The translations under genes were made by a program, and so were the position numbers. The notes beneath the pieces are model-generated. The model was not told the DNA's origin and made no database searches. It saw nothing but the letters and a program-made list of their open reading frames with translations. Below, in pieces: positions 6,040-12,868 of a DNA stretch of 12,868 nucleotides (position 1 is the stretch's first letter; each line of letters opens with the position of its first letter). The stretch comes from CAZOHN01 sp964579325 (GTDB taxonomy: Bacteria > Pseudomonadota > Alphaproteobacteria > Rhodobacterales > Rhodobacteraceae): NCBI GenBank assembly GCA_964579325.1, contig CAZOHN010000102.1:1-12868 (forward strand). Reading direction: 5' to 3'.

Positions 6040-7703
6040 TGACAGCCCGTTTCCGTCTCACGCTGGCGCAACTCGACCCGACCGTGGGCGATCTTGCCGG
6101 CAACGCTTCCAAGGCGCGCGCGGCCTGGGAGGCGGGGCGCGAGGCCGGGGCCGACCTCGTGGCGCTGCCAGAGATGTTCCTCACCGGCTACCAGACCCTG
6201 GATCTCGTGATGAAGCCCGCCTTCGCGGCAGATGCCGCGGGCCACCTCGACGCGCTCAGGACCGCCTGTGCCGATGGCCCTGCGCTCGCCATCGGCGCGC
6301 CCTGGCGGGAGGGGCGTCGGCTCTACAACGCCTACATCGTCATGCAGGCCGGGCAGGTCGTCACCCGCGGGCTCAAGCACCACCTGCCCAACGACGGCGT
6401 GTTCGACGAGGTGCGGCTCTACACCTCCGCCGAGATCCACGGCCCCTACCGGATCGGGCCGCTGCGTATCGGTTCGCCGATCTGCGAGGACAGCTGGTTC
6501 GAGGACGTGGCCGAGGCGCAGGCGGAATCCGGCGCCGAGGTGCTGCTGGTGCCGAACGGCTCGCCCTATCACCGGGGCAAGTTCGACCTGCGGCTGAACC
6601 TGATGGTCTCCCGCGTTGTCGAGACCGGGCTGCCGCTTGTCTACCTCAACATGGTGGGCGGGCAGGACGACCAGATCTTCGACGGCGGGTCCTTCGTGCT
6701 GAACCCCGGCGGCAAGCTCGCCGTCCAGCTGCCGGTGTTCGACGAGGCCATCGCACAGGTCGACTTCGAGGAGACCGACGAGGGCTGGCGCGCGGTGCCG
6801 GGCGTGGTCGCGGCGCATCCCGACGACCGGGAACAGGACTACCGGGTGATGGTCGAGGGGCTTGGCGCCTACATGCGCAAGTCGGGAATCTCGCGCGCGC
6901 TTCTGGGCCTCTCGGGTGGGATCGACTCGGCCATGGTCGCCACCATCGCGGCGGATGCGCTGGGGCCTTCGGCGGTGCGCGGCGTGATGTTGCCGTCCGA
7001 GTTCACCTCGCAGGCCTCGCTCGAAGATGCCGCCGAGGTCGCGCGGCGGCTGGGTATCCGGCTCGACACGGTGCCGATCACGGACCCTTTCGAGGCCGTC
7101 AAGGACACCCTCGCGCCGCTATTCGCCGCGACGGCGGAGGGCATCGCCGAGGAGAACATCCAGTCCCGCCTGCGCGGGCTCATGCTGATGGCGCTGTCGA
7201 ACAAGTTCGGGGAGATGCTGCTCACCACCGGCAACAAGTCGGAGGTCGCGGTGGGCTACGCCACGATCTACGGCGACATGGCGGGGGGCTACAACCCTGT
7301 GAAGGACCTCTACAAGACGCGGCTGTTCGACGCCTGCCGCTGGCGGAACGCCAACCACCGGCCGTGGATGAAGGGGCCTGCGGGCGAGGTGATCCCGGTC
7401 TCGATCATCGACAAGCCGCCCACTGCCGAACTGCGGCCCGACCAGAAGGACGAGGATTCGCTGCCGCCCTACCCGGTCCTCGACGCGATCCTCGAGGGGC
7501 TCGTCGACCGCGAGGAAAGCGTGGCCGACCTCGTGGCCAAGGGGTTCGAGCGCGAGACGGTGAAGAAGGTCGAGGGCCTGATCTACGGCGCCGAATGGAA
7601 GCGCTTCCAGTCCGCCCCCGGCGCAAGGCTCACCAACCGCGCCTTTTGGCTCGACCGGCGCTACCCGATGGTCAACCGCTGGCGGGACACCTCCGGTTCC
7701 TGA
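6039..7703 (+). CDS. nadE: Glutamine-dependent NAD(+) synthetase
   Basis: This 554-residue two-domain enzyme catalyses the last step of NAD synthesis: ATP-dependent amidation of nicotinic acid adenine dinucleotide with ammonia from glutamine. The N-terminal nitrilase-type glutaminase domain (about 1-260) shows the full Glu-Lys-Cys triad: Glu45 in LPEMF, Lys113 in LKHHLPN and Cys149 in ICEDSW. The C-terminal synthetase domain (about 270-554) has the pyrophosphate loop SGGIDS at 292-297, TTGNKSE and the GDMAGGYNP motif. Length is usual for the long, glutamine-using form. The ATG at 6039 has GGGAG at ideal spacing. The next gene begins 48 bases downstream, with no clear terminator between them. 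Confidence 0.96.
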   Translation: MTARFRLTLAQLDPTVGDLAGNASKARAAWEAGREAGADLVALPEMFLTGYQTLDLVMKPAFAADAAGHLDALRTACADGPALAIGAPWREGRRLYNAYIVMQAGQVVTRGLKHHLPNDGVFDEVRLYTSAEIHGPYRIGPLRIGSPICEDSWFEDVAEAQAESGAEVLLVPNGSPYHRGKFDLRLNLMVSRVVETGLPLVYLNMVGGQDDQIFDGGSFVLNPGGKLAVQLPVFDEAIAQVDFEETDEGWRAVPGVVAAHPDDREQDYRVMVEGLGAYMRKSGISRALLGLSGGIDSAMVATIAADALGPSAVRGVMLPSEFTSQASLEDAAEVARRLGIRLDTVPITDPFEAVKDTLAPLFAATAEGIAEENIQSRLRGLMLMALSNKFGEMLLTTGNKSEVAVGYATIYGDMAGGYNPVKDLYKTRLFDACRWRNANHRPWMKGPAGEVIPVSIIDKPPTAELRPDQKDEDSLPPYPVLDAILEGLVDREESVADLVAKGFERETVKKVEGLIYGAEWKRFQSAPGARLTNRAFWLDRRYPMVNRWRDTSGS

Positions 7704-7751
7704 GGCCGGATTGCCACGAAACCGCCAAAACGGTCCGGTAAATCACCCGGC

Positions 7752-8435
7752 ATGACTGCCACCCACCTCTCCCGGCCTGCCGGTCCGGCCCCCCGGTCCG
7801 CAGGCGCGGCGTCCGCCCCGCCTGCCGCCCCGCCCTCGCGCGTCTTCGGGCCCGCGCGCTCCGGTCCGCTTCAGCGCGCCGTGGTGCTGCTCATGGGCGC
7901 GGCCGTCGCGGGTTACATCGCATGGCTCGTCGGCACGGACCTTGGACAGACCGGCTGGGCGTGGCCCGGCATCGGCGGGCTTTCGCAAGGCGAGAAACTG
8001 CTGATCCTGATCGCCGCCATCGCTGTCCTGGCCGCTGTGGTCGGCAGCCGCGCGCCCTTCACCACCGCGATCGTGGAGGTGAGCGACACAGGCGTGACCA
8101 CGCAGATGTTCGGGGCCGCGGCCCGCCCCGCCGCCTTCGTGCCGTTCGCGCTTCTGGAACGGGTGGAGGTCACGCCGATGCGGAGCGACGACGGCCTGAC
8201 GATCACCGCGCGCGCCGGGGCCGGGCGGCGCTGGTTCCAGATCCCCTGTACCACGCGGACCGGCGCGCGCGCTGGCGTCATCGCCCGCGAGATCGCCTGC
8301 CGCGCCCGGGCCGCCGGGGTGGAGGTCACCGGCCCCGAGTCCGGACGCGCCCTCGCCTTTGAAGGCATCTGGACTTTCTCCGCACCACAGGACAGCGCCT
8401 CCGGGCACGGACAGGGCGGCAGCGCCGAGCCTTGA
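7752..8435 (+). CDS. Unknown membrane protein with two N-terminal helices
   Basis: I do not recognise this 227-residue protein. It starts with a Pro/Ala-rich stretch (1-38), then two likely membrane helices at about 41-61 and 83-98 joined by a short Gly/Trp loop. A soluble part of about 110 residues follows (100-210) with alternating hydrophobic strands, such as TTAIVEVSDTGVTTQMFG and FALLERVEVTP. This layout resembles small PH-like membrane proteins, but that is only a topology impression. The tail is Gly/Ser-rich. No convincing ribosome-binding site precedes the ATG at 7752, so the start could be a little different. It follows nadE on the same strand at 48 bases and may be cotranscribed. 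Codon use looks like its neighbours. Confidence 0.65.
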   Translation: MTATHLSRPAGPAPRSAGAASAPPAAPPSRVFGPARSGPLQRAVVLLMGAAVAGYIAWLVGTDLGQTGWAWPGIGGLSQGEKLLILIAAIAVLAAVVGSRAPFTTAIVEVSDTGVTTQMFGAAARPAAFVPFALLERVEVTPMRSDDGLTITARAGAGRRWFQIPCTTRTGARAGVIAREIACRARAAGVEVTGPESGRALAFEGIWTFSAPQDSASGHGQGGSAEP

Positions 8436-8747
8436 CGGCGGTTCGCCGGAGCGCTGTCGCTTGGATCAAGCCGGCGCACCCCGGCCCCTTCCTCAGCGCT
8501 CTCTTGGGGGGCGTGTTTCCGCGTGGCAACGGATGGGGAGAGTGCCGGGGTCGCCCGGGGTCCTGGTGGTGCATGTGGCCCCGGAGGCCGGGATGGCGAG
8601 AGTGCTGGAGGGTGGGTCGATCTTGGTGTTTCTGATGTTGCCGAGGTTTGACGGAGGCATTCCATTCCTGTCAGAAGGGCCGTTCACGGCACTCATCATG
8701 CGAGCGCTCCCCTCAGTGGGTCCCTGCAGACCCAGCTTGGCACACAG
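8436..8747 (+). other. Unassigned stretch between unknown membrane protein and recombinase remnant
   Basis: These 312 bases hold no gene I can support. A frame across 8590-8720 reads as a hydrophobic peptide (VLEGGSILVFLMLP and so on) but has no start signal, domain or ribosome-binding site. The missing catalytic domain of the downstream recombinase is not present in any frame. The DNA is a little less GC-biased around 8610-8700 than the flanks. It is most simply read as debris from a mobile element. Confidence 0.5.
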
Positions 8748-9632
8748 ATGCCGTCGGCGGCGGTCACGACATCTGATCCGCTCAACGTGCTTCTCTCCTT
8801 CGCCCAGTTCGAGCGCGAGGTCACCGCCGAGCGGATCCGCGACAAGGTTGCCGCCTCGACGCGCAAGGGGATCTGGATGGGCGGGCCGCCGCCATTCGGC
8901 TACGACGTTCGGGAACGGGCGCTCGTCGTCAACGCCGAGGAGGCGAAGAGCGTGCAGACCAACTTCGAGACCCAACTGGAACCCCGGTCCGTCCCCCTCC
9001 TGATGCGGCGGCTGGCCGACCTCGGCATCACCTCGAAGCGGCGCCTGAGCCGGACCGGCCGCACGAGCGGGGGCGGGGCGTTCTCGCGCGGCGCGCTCTA
9101 TCTGCTCCTGCGCAACGGGACCTACATCGGCAAGACGCCGCACAAGGGCGAGATGCACGAGGGCCAACACGCCGCAATCGTCGCGCGCGAGACCTGGGAC
9201 CGGGCACAGGCGCTTCTCGATGAAGCGGGTGGCCGGCAGAGCGCCCCGCGCCGCAGCGCCCGGCGGACCCTCGATGGTCGTCTGCATGACAGCCATGGCC
9301 GGCCGATGCGGACGACCTTTGCCCAGCGGAAGACCGTGTCGGGAACGGCGCGCATCATAAAAAGGTACAGCTATTATGCATCGGCCAGAGCGGACGACAC
9401 GGGCGCACCGCCCGCCGAGCGAGTTCCGGCGGAGGCCGTGGAGATTGCTGTCGGCGATGCGCTCAGGACCCAGCTCTGCGATCGGGCCTGGCTTGCCGAC
9501 CGTCTGCGGCAGGCAGGCACCGGGCCGCGCTGCGATCCTCGAGTGGTGTTCAAGGCAGCGTTGACACGCCGACAGATCCGCTCCCGCTGCGTCGCAAATC
9601 GCAAGACCTGCCGCGAAGAGGGAGTCCGGTGA
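8748..9632 (+). pseudogene. Large serine recombinase lacking its catalytic domain
   Basis: The reading frame matches large serine recombinases from the end of the resolvase domain onward. NVLLSFAQFEREVTAERI is the conserved long-helix segment. GIWMGGPPPFGYDV and the region to about residue 190 form the recombinase domain (FSRGALYLLLRNGTYIGK is clear), and a poorly conserved zinc-ribbon-like part ends in RYSYYAS. The N-terminal domain of about 120 residues with the nucleophilic serine and arginines is absent, and the first ten codons before NVLLSF do not look like the family. The product could not cut DNA, so this is a remnant of an integrated element. The marked start is simply the first ATG. 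It ends 139 bases from the 3' end of the convergent tRNA-Tyr gene. Confidence 0.8.
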
Positions 9633-9771
9633 CCTCACTGGCGACCTGCATACGGGGCGGTGTCCCGTGCTGGCCAAACGTAGCGAAGAACGCCACTGGC
9701 ACTGCACAACCCTTTGAAACGGCGGATCTCTTTCCGGAGATGTCGACTGGGGCATTGGTGGCAGGGGAAAG

Positions 9772-9855
9772 TGGTGGGCGACCCTGGAATCGAACCAGGC
9801 GTGGGTCTCCCCGGCGGAGTTACAGTCCGCTGCCGCACCTTGCAGCCCGTCGCCC
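9772..9855 (-). tRNA. tRNA-Tyr (GUA), CCA encoded
   Basis: The 84-base gene folds as a class II tRNA. The acceptor GGGCGAC pairs perfectly with GTCGCCC, followed by discriminator A and encoded CCA. The anticodon stem GCGGA/TCCGC holds the loop CTGTAAC with anticodon GUA. The long variable arm has a GGG-GAGA-CCC stem, and the T arm is CCTGG-TTCGATT-CCAGG. The D arm is unusual: position 8 is G rather than U, position 14 appears to be C rather than A, and the D loop has only seven bases (CAAGGTG). The other arms are perfect and a strong promoter lies upstream, so I take it to be functional. Confidence 0.9.
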
Positions 9856-9892
9856 ACACTGCGGCAGGACTGAGCTGCCGTGTGCGAAGGGC

Positions 9893-9921
9893 GGGATAGC
9901 GTGCGCCTTCCGACCCGTCAA
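9893..9921 (-). promoter_or_regulatory. Promoter of tRNA-Tyr
   Basis: On the minus strand TTGACG (9921-9916) and TATCCC (9898-9893) are spaced 17 bases apart. The predicted transcript start near 9886 leaves a 5' extension of about 30 bases before the mature tRNA end at 9855. The -35 is near-perfect, and the position fits a stable RNA promoter. Confidence 0.65.
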
Positions 9922-9995
9922 CCTGAATCCACGGGGGCGATTGCCCCTTCCGTCCGTCGCGCCCGCGTCCTAGACGGAAGGCTCGGGAGAGCGCC

Positions 9996-10778
9996 ATGAA
10001 GAAGCCGGCTTGGGTGATCGACAAGGAGCGTGGCAAGCGTGCGGCTGCGGCCGAGACGGTCTGGCTGTTCGGCCTGCACGCCGTGCGCGACGCGCTCGTG
10101 AACCCGGGGCGGGAGCGGCTGCGGCTGATCCTCACCCGGAACGCGGCCGACAAGCTCGCCGACGCGGTGGCAGCCTCGGGCATGACGCCGGAGATCGCCG
10201 ATCCCCGTAAGTTCACCGCGCCGATCGACGCCGACTCGGTGCACCAGGGTGCCGCGCTGGAGGCCAAGCCGCTGGACTGGGGGACGCTCTCGGAGGTCGC
10301 GGCATCGGGCGAGGGCAAGCCGCTGGTCGTCTGCCTCGACCGGGTGACCGACCCGCATAATGCCGGCGCCGTCCTGCGGTCGGCAGAGGTCTTCGGCGCC
10401 CGCGCCGTGATCGCGCCGCGTCACCATTCCGCGCCCGAGACCGGGGCGCTTGCCAAGACCGCCTCGGGCGCGCTGGAGCGCCAGCCCTACCTGCGGGTGC
10501 GCAACCTCGCCGACGCGATGATCGAGCTGCGCGAGATGGGCTATGTCCTGATCGGCCTCGACGGCGACGGCACCCTGACCCTGGAGGATGCCTTGGCGCA
10601 GACCGGGGGGCGCCCGATTGCACTGGTCCTCGGGGCCGAGGGGCCGGGCCTCCGCGACCGCACGCGCGAGACCTGCCACACGATCGCGCGCATTCCCGCG
10701 CACGGGCAGTTCGGGTCGCTGAACGTGTCGAATGCTGCGGCAGTGGCGCTCTTTGCGGCATCGGCGACTCTCGGCTGA
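9996..10778 (+). CDS. rlmB: 23S rRNA 2'-O-methyltransferase, TrmH/SpoU family (RlmB type)
   Basis: This 260-residue SPOUT methyltransferase is of TrmH group 3, whose best-known member RlmB methylates the ribose of G2251 in 23S rRNA using S-adenosylmethionine. After a basic N-terminus comes the small substrate-binding domain (WLFGLHAVRDAL at about 23-34). The SPOUT knot follows with its three motifs: motif 1 LDRVTDPHNAGAVLRSAE (114-131, Asn122 and catalytic Arg128), motif 2 LGAEGPGLR (212-220) and motif 3 IPAHGQFGSLNVSNAAA (233-249). GGGAGAG four bases before the ATG fixes the start. It is divergent from tRNA-Tyr. Family assignment is secure; the exact target nucleotide is inferred from the family. 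Confidence 0.92.
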   Translation: MKKPAWVIDKERGKRAAAAETVWLFGLHAVRDALVNPGRERLRLILTRNAADKLADAVAASGMTPEIADPRKFTAPIDADSVHQGAALEAKPLDWGTLSEVAASGEGKPLVVCLDRVTDPHNAGAVLRSAEVFGARAVIAPRHHSAPETGALAKTASGALERQPYLRVRNLADAMIELREMGYVLIGLDGDGTLTLEDALAQTGGRPIALVLGAEGPGLRDRTRETCHTIARIPAHGQFGSLNVSNAAAVALFAASATLG

Positions 10779-10920
10779 CCATCCGGCAACGTGCCGCTCA
10801 AGCGCGGTCAATCGTGCGTGAGGCCGGGTGACAGAGGATGGTTCTCTGAGTGATAGTCTCGCAGGCGGCATATTTTGCCGTCGACCTGTCCGCCCCGCCC
10901 GGGCGCTTGGGACCCCGTCC

Positions 10921-11388
10921 ATGACAACCCGCCGAGCCGTGCTTCGCCTTGCCTTTGCCGCCTGTGCTGGCCTCGCGCTGGCGCGCGTGGCGAGGGCCGA
11001 TCCGCACGGGGAGTTGCCGTTCATCTATGCCGTGGACGGCATCGCGCTCGGCGGGGCCGACCCGGTTGCCTACTTCAACGCGGGTGCGTTTCGGAAAGGC
11101 CGGCCCGACCTTGCTGTGACCTGGCGCGGGGCGGAGTGGCGGTTTTCGTCGATGGCGAACCTCGCGGCGTTCCAGCTCAACCCCACCGTCTTCGCGCCGC
11201 GGTACGGCGGCTACTGTGCCTGGTCGCTGGCCAACGGGCTGCTGCAGGCAAGCGCACCCGATGCGTGGCTGATCGACGACGGGCGGCTGTTCCTGTTTCA
11301 GGACAGGGAGCTGCGGGAAAGCTGGTCGGCCGCGATGCCCGGCATCGTCGCCGAGGCCAATCGCCGATGGCCGGTGCTGCTCGGCTGA
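10921..11388 (+). CDS. Exported YHS-domain protein
   Basis: This 155-residue protein has a signal peptide with a twin-arginine look (TTRRAVLRL, then a hydrophobic core and cleavage near RVARA at 22-26), so export of a folded or metal-bearing protein by Tat is possible. The mature part is a YHS domain: GGADPVAYFNAG at about 44-55, WRGAEWRFSS at about 68-77, and the conserved FAPRYGGYCAWS at 91-102. YHS domains occur in metal-binding and metal-transport proteins; the function of this stand-alone exported form is not established. The frame is open back to 10828, but the signal peptide supports the ATG at 10921. No strong ribosome-binding site is seen. It follows rlmB by 142 bases and precedes the structured RNA candidate. 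Confidence 0.85.
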   Translation: MTTRRAVLRLAFAACAGLALARVARADPHGELPFIYAVDGIALGGADPVAYFNAGAFRKGRPDLAVTWRGAEWRFSSMANLAAFQLNPTVFAPRYGGYCAWSLANGLLQASAPDAWLIDDGRLFLFQDRELRESWSAAMPGIVAEANRRWPVLLG

Positions 11389-11428
11389 CTCGCCGGCTTT
11401 CATGAATGCAATCACATCTTTGTGTCGC

Positions 11429-11554
11429 CCCTCGCTTTGCGGAGGTGTGAGACCCATATGTCACAGTGGAAGCGGGGATACGGAACCGCCCTGCTTCGCT
11501 TCACTGTCCCTCGTTCCGTGACTTGGCGCCCGGCCCCCCGCCGGGCGTCTTTTT
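11429..11554 (+). ncRNA. Structured RNA candidate with possible pseudoknot (small RNA or leader)
   Basis: This non-coding stretch shows several strong pairings in series. A hairpin at 11430-11445 is formed by CCTCGC and GCGGAGG. TGTGA (11446-11450) pairs with TCACA (11461-11465). AAGCGGGG (11470-11477) pairs with CCCTGCTT (11489-11496), extended by CAGTG (11464-11468) with CACTG (11502-11506). The apical loop contains ACGGAAC (11480-11486), which is perfectly complementary to GTTCCGT (11513-11519), giving an H-type pseudoknot. GTCAC (11460-11464) can instead pair with GTGAC (11518-11522). An intrinsic terminator closes the element. I do not recognise a family: it does not resemble SAM-II, SRP RNA or 6S RNA as I know them. 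It could be a free small RNA or a riboswitch-like leader of the CoA-binding gene 84 bases downstream. The 5' end is uncertain. Confidence 0.5.
11527..11554 (+). terminator. Strong intrinsic terminator
   Basis: CGCCCGGC (11527-11534) and GCCGGGCG (11540-11547) form a perfect eight-base-pair GC stem with a five-C loop, followed by TCTTTTT (11548-11554). It ends the structured RNA candidate or the YHS gene transcript, and lies 84 bases before the CoA-binding protein gene. Confidence 0.9.
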
Positions 11555-11638
11555 CCTTTGGGGGCCCACCTGCCGCCGTGGACACTTGCCCGCGCGCCGG
11601 CCAGTATCGCGCCCGACTGGACCTTCCGGACCCCGCCG

Positions 11639-12115
11639 ATGCCCGCCTATGCCGACACCCACCTCCGCCGCATCCTGACCCGCACCCGCGTTATCGCGGT
11701 GGTGGGCGTTTCGGCGAACCCGATCCGGCCGAGCTACTACGTGGCGCGTTACCTCGGGCTGAAGGGCTTCCGGGTGATCCCGGTGAACCCCGGCCTCGCG
11801 GGCCAGACCCTCTTCGGCGAGAGGGTCCATGCCTCGCTCGCCGAGATCCCGGCCGAGGCGGCGGTCGACATGGTCGACATTTTCCGCCAGCCCGACGCCG
11901 TCCCGGGGATCGTCGACGAGGCTTTGGCCCACCTGCCGATGCTCAGGACGGTCTGGATGCAGATCGGGGTCGAGCACGCGGAGGCGGCGGCGAAGGCCGA
12001 GGCGCGGGGGGTCGACGTGATCCAGAACCGCTGCCCGAAGATCGAGTACCAGCGGCTCTTCGGGGAGCTTCGGATGGGCGGGTTCAACACCGGGATCATC
12101 TCGTCGAAGCTGTGA
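11639..12115 (+). CDS. CoA-binding domain protein, YccU type
   Basis: This 158-residue single-domain protein has a Rossmann-like CoA-binding fold, as in the N-terminal part of succinyl-CoA synthetase alpha but standing alone as in E. coli YccU. Visible features are VIAVVGVSANPIRPSYYV at about 18-35 (nucleotide-binding turn), FRVIPVNPGLAG at about 44-55, VWMQIGV at about 105-111 and the family signature NRCPKIEY at 130-137. The biological role of the family is not settled. In relatives a methionine or cysteine biosynthesis gene often follows, but here the downstream DNA is a decayed Rhs/IS region. I chose the ATG at 11639 because similarity starts there, although the frame extends upstream. 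A CGGA seven bases upstream is a weak ribosome-binding site. Confidence 0.9.
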   Translation: MPAYADTHLRRILTRTRVIAVVGVSANPIRPSYYVARYLGLKGFRVIPVNPGLAGQTLFGERVHASLAEIPAEAAVDMVDIFRQPDAVPGIVDEALAHLPMLRTVWMQIGVEHAEAAAKAEARGVDVIQNRCPKIEYQRLFGELRMGGFNTGIISSKL

Positions 12116-12137
12116 GGCCGGGTTGGCGGGGCGGGGT

Positions 12138-12152
12138 TGCTCACGTTGAGCA
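12138..12152 (+). terminator. Weak terminator candidate after the CoA-binding gene
   Basis: TGCTCA and TGAGCA form a six-base-pair stem around the loop CGT, 23 bases after the stop codon, followed only by TTTGG. The U tract is short, so efficiency is doubtful. Confidence 0.35.
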
Positions 12153-12194
12153 TTTGGCTCAAGGCATTGATATAGCTCATGTTGTAGAGAGAAA

Positions 12195-12505
12195 TTAACC
12201 TGAACGAAACCTTTGCGTTCGAACATGTGGCCGCTCTACCAGCCCCAGCGGGTCCGCCTGCATGTACCGTCCGGTCGTTGGGTCGTAGTCGCGCATCCAG
12301 TTCTGATGGAGGCCGGATTCGCTCTGGAACCACTGGCCCGGAAAGCGCAGCGCGAGGGGCGTGCCGCTTGCCACATGCACCCCGCCGAAGGGGTGAGGGC
12401 CGCCCTGACAAGGCTCCGGGGGAGCCTTCTCAGGCCCGAACGCCCGGAGCGCCAGCGAAGGGCCGGGCGCGCCTCCCACACCTTCGCCCCGGCGCTGTGT
12501 GTTGC
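12195..12505 (-). pseudogene. Rhs-repeat core fragment, broken by a palindromic insert
   Basis: On the minus strand the DNA encodes the end of an Rhs core. An AGAKVWEA piece (12493-12470) is followed, after about 77 foreign bases and a frame change, by PFGGVHVASGTPLALRFPGQW and the hallmark RDYDPTTGRYMQADPLGLV (to 12237). Intact proteins continue with the end of the core and a variable toxin tip. Here the sequence diverges straight after DPLGLV and stops 14 codons later (12195). Rhs proteins encapsulate and deliver C-terminal toxins to competing cells, so this is a leftover of such a locus or of an orphan Rhs cassette. It cannot make a working product. The bases from 12116 to 12194 show no gene. 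Confidence 0.85.
12393..12469. repeat. Palindromic element inserted in the Rhs fragment
   Basis: About 77 bases interrupt the Rhs frame between the VWEA and PFGG codons. They hold two inverted repeats: AAGGCTCC/GGAGCCTT (12410-12417 and 12421-12428, loop GGG) and CGCCCGG/CCGGGCG (12441-12447 and 12463-12469). This looks like a REP-type or miniature palindromic element. The borders are inferred from where Rhs similarity stops and resumes. Confidence 0.55.
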
Positions 12506-12526
12506 GGTGTGGCGCAGTGCCTTGCT

Positions 12527-12814
12527 TTAGTGTTCGCGGTCCTTTGGCGGAGGATGAGCGCGCCGGGGGTCATGTCTGTGTTCGATCCAGAACATACCCA
12601 GCACCAGCGGCCAGATGAATGCGTTGAACGAAATCCGAAAGTTGATAAGCCCGCGATCTGAAAGCCAAGGTAGGATCAGGAAGGCGACGAAGAGCGCGGA
12701 CAGCGCCGGAATGACGAATGTCAGCGAGTAACGCCCGAGGGCATTGCTGCCGCGGACGATCTTCCTCGCCACTCTGGCATCCACTAGCGTCGCGAGTACG
12801 GCAAGGAACGCTCC
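12527..12814 (-). pseudogene. Membrane protein truncated at its N-terminus by an insertion sequence
   Basis: The frame is open from the border of the IS-like end (12814) to the TAA at 12527 and encodes 95 residues. It begins inside a hydrophobic helix (GAFLAVLATLV), continues through a basic loop, and has two more helices: about SLTFVIPALSALFVAFLILPWL and AFIWPLVLGMFWI. A charged tail ending PPPKDREH follows. A GTG at 12784 could start an 85-residue product, but the helix read upstream of it shows the gene was longer. I recognise no family. It lies directly upstream of the Rhs fragment on the same strand, so it might be the immunity gene of a lost Rhs toxin, a guess based on position alone. 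Confidence 0.6.
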
Positions 12815-12868
12815 TGTTGATTTCCACTTAGAACTGACCCAGTTCGGCGGCTGATTTCCATTGAGATT
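12815..12868. mobile_element. End of an IS21-like insertion sequence (partial)
   Basis: From 12815 the sequence starts with TG and carries two imperfect direct repeats. The first is TTGATTTCCACTTAGAACTGACCC-like (from 12817) and the second is CTGATTTCCATTGAGATT (12851-12868, cut by the window edge), spaced 34 bases apart. Multiple repeats with TGATTTCC and TGACCC cores at the tips are typical of IS21-family elements, where they bind the transposase. No transposase gene is visible because the element continues beyond the window. Confidence 0.55.

Noticed and set aside
9632..9775. Attachment site formed by integration at the tRNA-Tyr 3' end
   Set aside because: I looked for a second copy of the tRNA 3' end in the window and found none, so no att pair can be claimed.
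8493..9857. 454-codon minus-strand open frame across the recombinase
   Set aside because: Antisense to recognisable recombinase sequence and running into tRNA-Tyr; no motif and no start signal.
9629..9973. 114-codon plus-strand frame overlapping the recombinase stop
   Set aside because: Its second half is a reverse reading of tRNA-Tyr, and it shows no domain.
10828..10920. Upstream extension of the YHS protein
   Set aside because: It would place about 30 residues before a normal signal peptide; the ATG at 10921 fits export.
1..12868. CRISPR array
   Set aside because: No set of regularly spaced identical repeats was seen; the periodic sequence at 4414-5874 is the coding MORN array.

Overview
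The window comes from a high-GC alphaproteobacterium, most likely a member of the Rhodobacteraceae. The basis is the strong GC bias, the LeuA and glutamine-dependent NadE sequences, a VPLPA-CTERM sorting signal, a bacterial Fe-S photolyase/cryptochrome (CryB/PhrB type) and a perfect CtrA-type box. The genus was not determined.

Layout. (1) 1-554: the 5' end of leuA on the minus strand, running off the window, preceded by a 29-codon leader ORF with five consecutive leucine codons and a stem-loop, which is a leucine attenuation region. (2) 555-2740: a plus-strand two-gene operon with overlapping genes, a C-factor-like short-chain dehydrogenase and an Fe-S photolyase/cryptochrome. (3) 2757-5874, minus strand: a secreted VPLPA-CTERM protein with a good sigma-70 promoter overlapped by a CtrA box, then a GH25 muramidase lipoprotein and, upstream of it, a secreted protein with 18 MORN repeats. 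(4) 6039-8435, plus strand: glutamine-dependent NAD synthetase and an unknown two-helix membrane protein. (5) 8436-9632: an accessory patch with about 310 bases of unassigned DNA and a large serine recombinase lacking its catalytic domain. (6) 9772-10778: tRNA-Tyr (minus) with its own promoter, divergent from the 23S rRNA 2'-O-methyltransferase gene rlmB. (7) 10921-12115: an exported YHS-domain protein, a structured RNA candidate with a possible pseudoknot and a strong intrinsic terminator, and a YccU-type CoA-binding protein. (8) 12116-12868: a decayed region on the minus strand with an Rhs core fragment broken by a palindromic insert, a membrane protein truncated at its N-terminus, and the first bases of an IS21-like insertion sequence that appears to have caused the truncation.

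Most of the window is housekeeping or stable chromosome. The items most worth a second look are regulatory: the leuA leader, whose leucine-codon tract is complementary to the leuA ribosome-binding site, and the structured RNA at about 11429-11554, whose family I do not recognise. All assignments come from reading the sequence, with no database search.
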